Of a DNA stretch of 5,686 bases, positions 1-4,973 are shown piece after piece; positions within the stretch are counted from its first letter, which is position 1; each line of letters starts with the position of its first letter. The notes beneath the pieces were generated by a model. The model was given only the letters and a program-made list of their open reading frames with translations. It was not told the origin of the DNA and made no database searches. This DNA comes from Candidatus Atribacteria bacterium 4572_76 (GTDB lineage Bacteria; Atribacterota; Phoenicimicrobiia; Phoenicimicrobiales; Phoenicimicrobiaceae): NCBI GenBank assembly GCA_002084865.1, contig NBMG01000116.1, positions 1 to 5,686 of the forward strand, read 5' to 3'. Both the position numbers and the translations under genes were made by a program.

Positions 1-290
1 ACATTTTTCTTTCTAAAAACACTAATGGTAGTATTGTGAGCAATGCTGTATATCCAGTTAGAAAATTTAAAATTCAAATCAAAATCATTTAAGTTTTGGT
101 AGGCCTTGACAAATACTTCTTGCAAAATATCTTCTGCATCTTCTCTGCTTATATTAGATATTTTTAAAATATAATTAAGGAGCTTGATCTCATAACGTTT
201 CATCAGACACAGATAGTAGTCCTGATTTTTCAAAGTCAGAACTACTATCTGTTCATCGGTTTTATTAATACACTCTAAGCCTGTAATCAT
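1..290 (-). CDS. ECF-family RNA polymerase sigma factor, N-terminal part (runs off left edge)
   Basis: The minus-strand frame opens with ATG at 290 and stays open to base 1 (96 codons), so the C-terminal half, including the region 4 DNA-binding helix-turn-helix, lies outside the window. The product should be a sigma-70 family, ECF-type subunit that directs RNA polymerase to a dedicated promoter set. Visible evidence is the region 2 signature: about residues 27-47 are helical (YLCLMKRYEIKLLNYI), then an acidic EDAEDILQEVFVKAY motif at about 50-64 (region 2.2, core binding), then FKFSNWIYSIAHNTTISVFRKK at about 74-95 (regions 2.3-2.4, -10 recognition). There is no region 1.1, as expected for ECF factors. 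The ribosome binding site is weak (AGAAAG about 10 bases upstream). The gene follows a broken membrane-protein gene on the same strand with a 22-base gap and probably shares its transcript. Any anti-sigma gene downstream cannot be seen. The family call is firm; the ECF subgroup is not determinable. Confidence 0.88.
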   Translation of the reverse strand, partial: MITGLECINKTDEQIVVLTLKNQDYYLCLMKRYEIKLLNYILKISNISREDAEDILQEVFVKAYQNLNDFDLNFKFSNWIYSIAHNTTISVFRKKN

Positions 291-312
291 AATTTTTAAT
301 TCTTTCTACTTT

Positions 313-882
313 TTAGGACTTGTAAATGTCATTCTTCTTTTTCTTTTTAAATATCGACAAATAATATTTTAAATGCCAGAGAGCATGAAATATACCAAGT
401 AGAGTCATAATAATAGAAAATTCCACATGCCAGAATAAAAAGTTAAAATTAATGGACCTAAACCAATCGTAATCTCTAATAAAAAACGTTCCAAAATTTC
501 TTTTCTTTGCACGAGCTTATCTCTAATTTTCGAGCTAGGAGTTTACCGCCAAAATATATAAGCAGAGATATTAAAAATATTTCTAAAAAATTATAATTAG
601 GTAGTGATTTTCTCTTGGGAGGAGACGGAGAGTCAGGTACTGTTATTTCAGTAGAAGCTGCTTCGGCAACAAAGAATCCTCCCATAGCTTTCTTGTCGGT
701 TTCTTCAGAATATTTGTTATTATCGATTATGTTCTCGTTTACATTTTCTTCATTTAAAGATATGTTTGTATCACGGTCTTCTGGCGCCGGCTATCCCAAG
801 CATAGATAGATATTGAACTAAAAACCATTAAAATTAAGACTATTGTAAATAGTGTAATGTATTTTCTAAATTTTTTTATCAT
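313..882 (-). pseudogene. Small signal-peptide membrane protein, frame broken three times
   Basis: ATG at 882 with AAGGA six bases upstream starts a clear signal peptide (MIKKFRKYITLFTIVLILMV, then FSSISIYA), after which the frame ends early. The sense continues in two other frames and finally returns to the first frame, ending at TAA 315-313. One extra base in a CC run near 788, one in an AAAA run near 530 and one in a TTTT run near 415 would restore a single reading frame of about 190 codons. The rebuilt protein has an exported N-terminus, a Glu/Asn-rich then Ser/Pro-rich spacer, and three hydrophobic stretches (beginning NFLEIFLISLLIYFGG, LLEITIGLGPLILTFYSG and SIIMTLLGIFHALW), ending in a Lys-rich tail. 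No known family is recognised. Its place just upstream of a sigma factor gene suggests co-transcription, but an anti-sigma role is not shown. The regular one-base pattern makes sequencing error as likely as true decay. Confidence 0.6.
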
Positions 883-905
883 ATCTTGTCCTTCATTTGT
901 AATTT

Positions 906-934
906 ATTATAATCTAATAAATAGAATATGGGAA
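906..934 (-). promoter_or_regulatory. Putative sigma-70 promoter for the leftward membrane protein / sigma factor unit
   Basis: On the minus strand a -35-like TTCCCA (934-929) is followed by exactly 17 bases and a perfect -10 TATAAT (911-906). Transcription would start near 899, giving a short leader that holds the AAGGA ribosome binding site (893-889) before the ATG at 882. The -35 matches the consensus at four of six positions. In such AT-rich DNA chance matches are common, so the call rests on spacing and position. Confidence 0.45.
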
Positions 935-1000
935 ATTTTGTTTATTAAAAGTACCCATTTTATAATACGCGGGTTAGAACAATTTTCTTTCATATAAATA

Positions 1001-1038
1001 AAAAATCCTTTTTAATTTAAAAATTAAGAAGGATTTTT
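1001..1038. terminator. Long AT-rich bidirectional hairpin between divergent genes
   Basis: AAAAATCCTTTTTAATT at 1001-1017 pairs with 1022-1038 through 17 base pairs, with one G-T wobble at 1011/1028 and a four-base loop (1018-1021). The stem ends in an A-run on one side and a T-run on the other, so both strands look like a Rho-independent terminator. It lies upstream of both flanking genes, which are transcribed away from it, so it does not end either of them. It could insulate the two units, act as a leader hairpin if transcription starts further upstream, or be the remnant of a lost gene. The structure is certain; the function is inferred. Confidence 0.6.
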
Positions 1039-1059
1039 ATAAAAAATGTAGAATTAATA

Positions 1060-1098
1060 TATAATAGTATATAATTAGAATAAAGATTAAAAGGAGGG
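1060..1098 (+). promoter_or_regulatory. Possible -10 elements and strong ribosome binding site before the TPR gene
   Basis: Two perfect TATAAT hexamers lie at 1060-1065 and 1070-1075; neither has a good -35 at 16-18 bases, so the promoter call is weak. AAGGAGGG at 1091-1098 is a near-perfect Shine-Dalgarno sequence seven bases before the ATG at 1106, and it fixes the start of the TPR gene. Confidence 0.4.
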
Positions 1099-1105
1099 AA
1101 TAAAG

Positions 1106-2020
1106 ATGAAAAATAGAAATTTTAAAATGTTTTTAATATTGAGTTTAATTATTTGTGGGTTGTTATCGGTATTTTGCTTTAGTTTTGCAGATGGTCAGGG
1201 GAAAACTGCTTGGGAAACTCTTTCCCAGGAAGCATCTGATTATCTTGAGATAGCTGTAAACAAGATGGAAGAGGCAATTAAAACTTATCAAGGGGCTAAT
1301 TACCCCAATAAAGAACTATGGGCTGAAGCGATCGATTATGGTGAAAAAGCCATTAAGGCAGACCCCGATTTTGTAGAAGCCCATTACTATCTTGCCCAGA
1401 TTTATCAATATACTAACTGGTATTATCGGGAAGCAAGAGAGTGGGGGAGTTATATTGAACTTATTCAAAAAAAGGAAGTAACTTCTCCGGAAGCTGAGCA
1501 GAAATTAGCCTTTGCCTATTATCGGTTGGGATATGCGGCTTATCAAAGGGAAGATTATGATGGATGTATCCTATATTTACAAAAAGCGGTGGAGATTGAC
1601 CCAAAAATGACCGAAACTCACTATTGGCTGGGCCGGGTGTTCTATGAAATTGGCAAATTGAATGATTCTCTTTCTTCCTGGCAAAAAGTGTTGGAGATTG
1701 ACCCTTATTATCCCCGGGCGCAGTATTTTTATACCAAAGTTGAAAATTCTATAAAATACGGGAAACAAGCATATTCTCATTATGAAGCAGGATATAATCT
1801 TTATGAACAAAGGTTATTTGAGGAGGCTATATACCAATATCGTCAGGCAGTAAGGTTCAATCCTAATTTTTCTTTGGCTTATTATTGGCTGGGCAGAATT
1901 TATTACGAGCGGGGTAATTATCGGGAAGCTGTGAGTAATTGGAAAGAAGTTTTACGTTTGGAACCGGAAAACACAAAAGCAGAATATTGGTTAAAGCAGG
2001 CGGAAAAACAGGGAGAATAG
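1106..2020 (+). CDS. Exported tetratricopeptide repeat (TPR) protein
   Basis: This 304-residue protein starts at an ATG seven bases after AAGGAGGG. Residues 1-29 form a signal peptide: basic MKNRNFK, a hydrophobic core (MFLILSLIICGLLSVFCF) and a likely signal peptidase I cut after SFA. C14-20 has no proper lipobox, so secretion or inner-membrane retention is more likely than lipidation. The mature part is helical and made of TPR units. Clear ones cover about 136-169, 170-203, 223-256 and 257-290, each with the W/Y-LG---Y, A/G and terminal DP/NP pattern (AVEIDPKMTE, VLEIDPYYPR, AVRFNPNFS, VLRLEPENT). A more diverged unit lies near 72-103. TPR arrays are protein-binding scaffolds; partners cannot be read from the sequence. 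The gene appears monocistronic, followed by a repeat-filled spacer without an obvious terminator. The aromatic content of the repeats (many YY and YW pairs) is high. Family call strong, exact role unknown. Confidence 0.88.
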   Translation: MKNRNFKMFLILSLIICGLLSVFCFSFADGQGKTAWETLSQEASDYLEIAVNKMEEAIKTYQGANYPNKELWAEAIDYGEKAIKADPDFVEAHYYLAQIYQYTNWYYREAREWGSYIELIQKKEVTSPEAEQKLAFAYYRLGYAAYQREDYDGCILYLQKAVEIDPKMTETHYWLGRVFYEIGKLNDSLSSWQKVLEIDPYYPRAQYFYTKVENSIKYGKQAYSHYEAGYNLYEQRLFEEAIYQYRQAVRFNPNFSLAYYWLGRIYYERGNYREAVSNWKEVLRLEPENTKAEYWLKQAEKQGE

Positions 2021-2236
2021 CGGATAGCGTTTAGCGTAGAGCGTATAGGTGCGGGCAGGAATTGTGGGCAAATAAACACAAAATTCAAAATATGGGATAA
2101 CGTAGAGAGTACAGCGTATAGTGGATAGAGTACAGTGATGAGTAATCAATAATGAGTAATAAGAGAAGAGTTAACATGTTTACCGTTACCCGGTTTGCCG
2201 GTTGGCCAGTTATAAGATATAAGAAACAAGATAAAG
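2021..2236. repeat. Simple-sequence repeat patchwork in the TPR-glycosyltransferase spacer
   Basis: No convincing gene lies between the TPR stop (2020) and the glycosyltransferase. The first part is built from short repeated words: AGCGTATAG at 2040-2048 and 2113-2121, AGAGTACAG at 2106-2114 and 2127-2135, and ATGAGTAAT at 2138-2146 and 2152-2160 (14-base period), along with related TAGCGT and GGATAG words near 2021-2040. At 2184-2207 a GC-richer piece holds CCGGTT twice and a GCC-GGTT-GGC mini-hairpin. The words look like worn copies of dispersed intergenic repeats rather than regulatory sites. Confidence 0.55.
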
Positions 2237-2266
2237 ACATAGGACAAGCGTCTTGCCTGTCTATGT
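2237..2266. repeat. Imperfect inverted repeat
   Basis: ACATAG at 2237-2242 pairs with CTATGT at 2261-2266. Inside, with one bulged base, ACA pairs with TGT and CAAG with CTTG. The unit has no T-run, so it is not a normal terminator. It sits among other repeat fragments and is best read as one more dispersed palindromic element. Confidence 0.5.
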
Positions 2267-2272
2267 ATCATT

Positions 2273-2310
2273 CCCTCTCCCCTGGAGGGAGAGGGTTAGG
2301 GTGAGGGGGA
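2273..2310. repeat. CCCTCTCCC / GGGAGAGGG inverted repeat of a widespread intergenic type
   Basis: CCCTCTCCC (2273-2281) and GGGAGAGGG (2287-2295) form a perfect 9-bp stem with the five-base loop CTGGA, followed by TTAGGGTGAGGGGG. This G/C-skewed word stands out sharply from the AT-rich surroundings. Elements of the form CCCTCTCCC-loop-GGGAGAGGG plus a GGGTGAGGG tail are known as dispersed repeats in many bacterial genomes. No T-run follows, so termination is not predicted. Confidence 0.65.
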
Positions 2311-2319
2311 AATAAAATT

Positions 2320-2339
2320 CTGACTCCTGACTCCTGACC
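2320..2339. repeat. CTGACTC heptamer tandem repeat ending at the glycosyltransferase
   Basis: CTGACTC at 2320-2326, CTGACTC at 2327-2333 and CTGACC at 2334-2339 form a small tandem array. It supplies the in-frame TGA (2328-2330) that closes the glycosyltransferase frame upstream, and it ends where glycosyltransferase-like coding sequence (TNCYKPLVNG) begins. Confidence 0.65.
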
Positions 2340-3629
2340 AATTGTTATAAACCGCTGGTTAACGGAGTTGTTACCAGTATATCTTCATTAAAAGAAGCTT
2401 ACGAAAGAAAGGGGCATGAGGTTTATATCTTTGCTCCCAGAGTAGAAGATTATCTTGATCAAGAAAAAAATGTATTCAGATACAGGTCAGTAAATTTAAC
2501 CAGTAAAGTCAAATATCCCCTTCCCATACCTTTATCCTTTCGGGCAAAAAAGGTGATAACCGAATTTAATCCTGACATCGTCCATTTTCACCATCCCTTT
2601 TTGTTGAGCTTACCAGCTATAATGTATGGGAGAAAATTAGGTATTCCCAAAATATTGACTATTCACACCCAATATGAACAATATGCTTATTATGTTTCCC
2701 CGGTACCAGAAAGAGTAACTCATGAAGCAATTAAGATGATAATTTCTAATTTAGCTTATAAAACTGATTGTATAACTACTCCGTCTGCCTCAATGAAAAA
2801 AATCATAGAAAATTATGGGATTAAAAATAGAATCGAGGTTATTCCCAATGCAATACATTTGATTTCTTTCAAGGAAGATGATGAATTGAAAAGGACAGAA
2901 ATTAGAAAAAAATACAATCTAAAAGAAAATGATAAAATAATTCTCTTTGTGGGCAGGGTAGCTTCGGAAAAGAGCATAGATAGGATTATAAAAGCATTAG
3001 CAATAATTAAAAAGAGAAACACTGATAAGGAAAAATTATTAATAGTAGGTAATGGTCCGGCTATGGATGAATTAAAACAGCTTGCTCGAACTTTGAAAGT
3101 AGAAGAAGATGTAATATTTGCAGGTACGATAAGTTATGAAGAAATTCAACATTATTACAAGATGGCTTATGTATTTACTATTGCTTCTACCACAGAAACT
3201 TTTGGAATAGTAACCATAGAAGCCTTAGCTTCCGGAGTTCCCGTCGTGGCGGTTGCTTCTACCACAGAAACTTTTGGAATAGTAACCATAGAAGCCTTAG
3301 CTTCCGGAGTTCCCGTCGTGGCGGTTAAAGCTCCGGGAGCAGCAGATATACTAACAGATGCAGTGGATGGATTATTAGTTGATGATAATGTAGAAAAAAT
3401 TGCTAATGCCTTGGAAAAAATTATTAAAGAGCCGGAATTAAGGGAAAAGCTCTCTCGGGGAGCGTTAAAAACTTCTGAAAAATATAGTATTAATACAATA
3501 TCTGAAGTAATGTTAAATCTCTATCGGGAAGTAATTGAGATAAAAAAATCCGAATCAAAAGAGAAGAAAAATTTTATAAAAGATATTCTGGCCATAGATT
3601 ATGAAGGTAAAATAAAAAATGAAAAATAA
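2331..3629 (+). CDS. GT4-family glycosyltransferase, start codon lost and active-site segment duplicated
   Basis: The open frame (432 codons) encodes a GT-B fold retaining glycosyltransferase of CAZy family GT4, resembling the diacylglycerol alpha-glucosyltransferase branch; such enzymes move glucose from a nucleotide sugar onto a lipid at the inner membrane. Counting from 2331, residues 3-16 (TNCYKPLVNGVVTS) are the N-terminal glycine loop, GHEVYIFAPR follows at about 27-36, and VHFHHPF lies at about 84-90. ILFVGR at about 204-209 and K214 begin the C-terminal nucleotide-binding half. The EX7E motif (E-TFGIVTI-E) is at 289/297 and again at 313/321 because 72 bp are duplicated. PGAADIL and a basic tail follow. 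The expected first six or so residues (first beta strand) are missing: a repeat with an in-frame TGA lies immediately upstream and no ATG, GTG or TTG occurs before GTG 2553, which would remove about 74 conserved residues. It overlaps the SYLF gene by 11 bases. Family call strong; activity doubtful, substrate inferred. Confidence 0.85.
   Translation, partial: LLTNCYKPLVNGVVTSISSLKEAYERKGHEVYIFAPRVEDYLDQEKNVFRYRSVNLTSKVKYPLPIPLSFRAKKVITEFNPDIVHFHHPFLLSLPAIMYGRKLGIPKILTIHTQYEQYAYYVSPVPERVTHEAIKMIISNLAYKTDCITTPSASMKKIIENYGIKNRIEVIPNAIHLISFKEDDELKRTEIRKKYNLKENDKIILFVGRVASEKSIDRIIKALAIIKKRNTDKEKLLIVGNGPAMDELKQLARTLKVEEDVIFAGTISYEEIQHYYKMAYVFTIASTTETFGIVTIEALASGVPVVAVASTTETFGIVTIEALASGVPVVAVKAPGAADILTDAVDGLLVDDNVEKIANALEKIIKEPELREKLSRGALKTSEKYSINTISEVMLNLYREVIEIKKSESKEKKNFIKDILAIDYEGKIKNEK
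3183..3326 (+). repeat. Exact 72-bp in-frame tandem duplication inside the glycosyltransferase
   Basis: Copy 1 (3183-3254) and copy 2 (3255-3326) are identical at all 72 bases, and the two bases before each copy also match. Each codes for 24 residues running from ASTTETFGIV to SGVPVVAV, which holds the EX7E nucleotide-sugar motif and the following helix. Family members have this segment once, so the second copy is an insertion into the binding site of the C-terminal domain. Confidence 0.97.
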
Positions 3630-4314
3630 AATTGCGAAATATATTATTTTTATGCTGTTATTATTTTTAATTTTAACTTGCATAGGGCAAGCAGCTCCTA
3701 CAACGATGACGCCTTCAGAAATAATTAACGAATCTATCGAAGTATTAAAGGAAATGTCAGCATCAGAGGATAGTGGGGCATTTGGTGCTCTTTTAAAAGA
3801 AGCTGAAGGTATAGCTATTTTCCCTTCGATAATTAAAATAGGATGGGGAATTGGCGGACAGTATGGAAAAGGCTTAATACTTAGAAAGGATAGCAGGGTA
3901 GGGATATGGTATGGTCCCGCCTTTGCAAAGATTAAAAGTATAAGTGTCGGCCCCCAGATAGGCATTCAATCAATCGCCCTGGTTTTAGTTATTTCCAATG
4001 AGCGGGGGATAGAGGGGTTTATGGAAGATAACTTTACCCTGGGCGGCACTGCCAGTATCGCTGCAGGTCCATTGGGAAGGTCTCTTTCGGCAGATACAGA
4101 TTATAAATTTAAAGCATCAATATATTCTTATTCCATAAGTAAAGGAGCTTATATCGGAGTTTCTTTTCAGGGCTCAGCTATCGAAGAGGACAGCAAGGCG
4201 AATGAATTATTTTATGGGAAGAGCATATCTAACCGAACTATATTAAAAAATAAAATTACCGTAAATCCGGCCGTTCTGAAGTTATTGTTATTAATTAAGA
4301 AAATTAGTAAATGA
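3619..4314 (+). CDS. Secreted SYLF/YSC84-domain (lipid-binding) protein
   Basis: The 231-residue product starts at ATG 3619, inside the last codons of the glycosyltransferase; GAAGG at 3603-3607 is its ribosome binding site. Residues 1-26 are a signal peptide (MKNKIAKYIIFMLLLFLILT, then CIGQAA). The LILTC sequence has Thr where a lipobox needs Gly, Ala or Ser, so lipidation is unlikely. Residues about 33-202 match the SYLF (Ysc84) domain: an N-terminal helix (SEIINESIEVLKEM), EAEGIAIFPSIIKIGWGIGGQYGKG at 61-85, GIWYGPAFAKI at 95-105, GPQIGIQSIALVLVISNERG at 111-130, FTLGGTASIAAGPLGR at 139-154, the SYS-SKGAYIGVSFQGS stretch at 170-186 and a closing ANELFYGKS. SYLF domains bind phosphoinositide-type lipids in eukaryotes; the bacterial exported forms have no settled function. 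Overlap with a probable lipid glycosyltransferase suggests an envelope-lipid role, but that is inference. No terminator is obvious; two palindromic repeats follow. Confidence 0.9.
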   Translation: MKNKIAKYIIFMLLLFLILTCIGQAAPTTMTPSEIINESIEVLKEMSASEDSGAFGALLKEAEGIAIFPSIIKIGWGIGGQYGKGLILRKDSRVGIWYGPAFAKIKSISVGPQIGIQSIALVLVISNERGIEGFMEDNFTLGGTASIAAGPLGRSLSADTDYKFKASIYSYSISKGAYIGVSFQGSAIEEDSKANELFYGKSISNRTILKNKITVNPAVLKLLLLIKKISK

Positions 4315-4381
4315 TACTTTAATATAACAGAATATCTTATAAAATAATTGTAACCTAAAAGTAAACAAAATGGAAATGTAG

Positions 4382-4401
4382 GGGCACGATGCATCGTGCC
4401 C
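4382..4401. repeat. Perfect 20-bp palindrome GGGCACGATGCATCGTGCCC
   Basis: The sequence equals its own reverse complement over all 20 bases and is preceded by GTAG. It is GC-rich in an otherwise AT-rich spacer. The GTAGGGGC-palindrome format is that of dispersed intergenic repeats seen in many environmental bacterial genomes. It could fold as a hairpin in the 3' end of the SYLF transcript, but there is no T-run after it. Confidence 0.75.
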
Positions 4402-4436
4402 ACAGTAAAAATAGGCAATAACATGGTGAGGTGAGG

Positions 4437-4452
4437 GCACAATTCATTGTGC
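4437..4452. repeat. Second related palindrome, GCACAAT-TC-ATTGTGC
   Basis: Arms GCACAAT (4437-4443) and ATTGTGC (4446-4452) are perfect inverses around TC. With the preceding GTGAGG it resembles the element at 4382-4401 in layout (a purine-rich lead, GGCAC at the outer end, CAT near the centre). The two look like diverged copies of one repeat family placed about 50 bases apart. Confidence 0.65.
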
Positions 4453-4764
4453 GTCTAACTATAATTATAATCAAAAATAAAAGAAGATAATTAAAAAATT
4501 ATATTTTTTATTTGAAATTTTAATTTTATTGTGTTAATATTAGTTTGGGGTACTTTACGTATAATTAAATTAACAAATAGAAAAAAATATTATACTAAAA
4601 TTAACTAAAATTATTAAAGAATTTACAAATTAATGTCTAAAATTGCTTGATTTAGGGAATATAATAATAAATAGGGCATTAAATTATCTTAATCAATATG
4701 AAGAGATAATATTCTTTATCGCAGGAGGTGAGTCGAATAAGAAAAGTTCCAAAAAGTTGAAAAA
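4453..4764 (+). promoter_or_regulatory. AT-rich spacer and riboswitch leader with a possible promoter
   Basis: No coding region is seen. A perfect TATAAT at 4660-4665 could be a -10 element, but no good -35 lies 16-18 bases upstream, so it is only a candidate for the lipoprotein transcript; it would give a leader of about 330 bases. Other contents are a tandem ACTAAAATTA pair (4594-4613), an AT-only inverted repeat (4492-4510), a small GATAA/TTATC hairpin (4705-4720) and a very strong Shine-Dalgarno-like AGGAGGTGA at 4723-4731 that has no clear open reading frame after it. Confidence 0.35.
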
Positions 4765-4838
4765 GGTAAACTGACCGAAAGGTCAGGACGCAAAGTCCTG
4801 GGTTTAAGGTACTTATGTACTAAAACTGCCAGACTTCC
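4765..4838 (+). ncRNA. Cyclic-di-GMP-I (GEMM-I) riboswitch, first of two
   Basis: This aptamer senses the second messenger c-di-GMP. The P2 stem is CTGACC (4771-4776), GAAA tetraloop (4777-4780), GGTCAG (4781-4786), a perfect 6-bp helix. It is followed by the class signature GGACGCAAAG (4786-4795), then GGGTTTAAGG and a GTAC-TTAT-GTAC hairpin in P3, then CTGCCAGAC. Aligned on the Vibrio Vc2 aptamer, the ligand-contacting positions are kept: G20 corresponds to G4766, A47 to A4793 and C92 to C4837; the G20-A47 spacing is identical to Vc2. G at position 20 favours c-di-GMP over 3',3'-cGAMP, which is linked to A there. P1 is short (GG with CC) but may extend through an A-run at 4760-4764 and the T-run at 4842-4846. 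Confidence 0.88.
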
Positions 4839-4840
4839 GG

Positions 4841-4896
4841 CTTTTTGTTTATATAGAGTAGAATGCGAAGCTTAACATATCATATAAACGGAAAAG
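4841..4896 (+). promoter_or_regulatory. Complementary linker between the two aptamers
   Basis: GTTTATAT (4847-4854) is the exact reverse complement of ATATAAAC (4882-4889). Outside an internal loop, the T-run following aptamer 1 (4842-4845) can pair with the A-run before aptamer 2 (4892-4895), and C4841 with G4896. The linker can thus form a hairpin that touches the P1 stems on both sides. A weak GCC-GGC stem (4828-4841) followed by TTTTT could instead be a poor terminator. Pairing is seen; a regulatory role is inferred. Confidence 0.45.
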
Positions 4897-4973
4897 GCAA
4901 ACCACTCGAAAGGGTGGGACGCAAAGTCATGGGTTTAAGGTGCTCGTAAGAGTGCTATGATCGCCAGACTGCC
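4896..4973 (+). ncRNA. Cyclic-di-GMP-I (GEMM-I) riboswitch, second of two
   Basis: This copy is closest to the family consensus: GGCAAACC (4896-4903), P2 stem CCACTC (4902-4907), GAAA tetraloop (4908-4911), GGGTGG (4912-4917), then GGGACGCAAAG, a P3 arm with GGGTTTAAGG and a GTAA-capped hairpin, and CGCCAGACTGCC closing P1 (GGC 4896-4898 with GCC 4971-4973). The Vc2-equivalent ligand contacts are G4897 (G20), A4924 (A47) and C4972 (C92), all retained, again pointing to c-di-GMP. It ends 30 bases before the lipoprotein start codon, and its 3' strand overlaps an alternative hairpin that hides the ribosome binding site. Confidence 0.93.

Noticed and set aside
615..809. Plus-strand frame opposite the broken membrane gene
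   Set aside because: No ribosome binding site or recognisable domain; it mirrors the minus-strand coding sequence whose rebuilt protein has a signal peptide and membrane segments.
1577..1810. Minus-strand frame inside the TPR gene
   Set aside because: Antisense shadow of a well-supported TPR repeat region, with no start signals.
2021..2339. CRISPR array
   Set aside because: Repeats are short, of several kinds and irregularly spaced, without uniform spacers.
2553..3629. GTG 2553 as the true glycosyltransferase start
   Set aside because: It would drop about 74 residues that clearly match the family N-terminal domain, and there is no good ribosome binding site before it.
3555..3965. Minus-strand frame of 136 codons opposite the SYLF gene
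   Set aside because: Antisense shadow; the plus strand encodes a full SYLF domain with signal peptide.
4492..4510. AT-only inverted repeat as a terminator of the SYLF gene
   Set aside because: TAAAAAAT-TAT-ATTTTTTA has no G or C in the stem and lies almost 180 bases after the stop codon; likely chance in AT-rich DNA.
4765..4973. 3',3'-cGAMP (GEMM-Ib) specificity of the aptamers
   Set aside because: The position equivalent to G20 is G in both copies, whereas cGAMP-selective members have A there.
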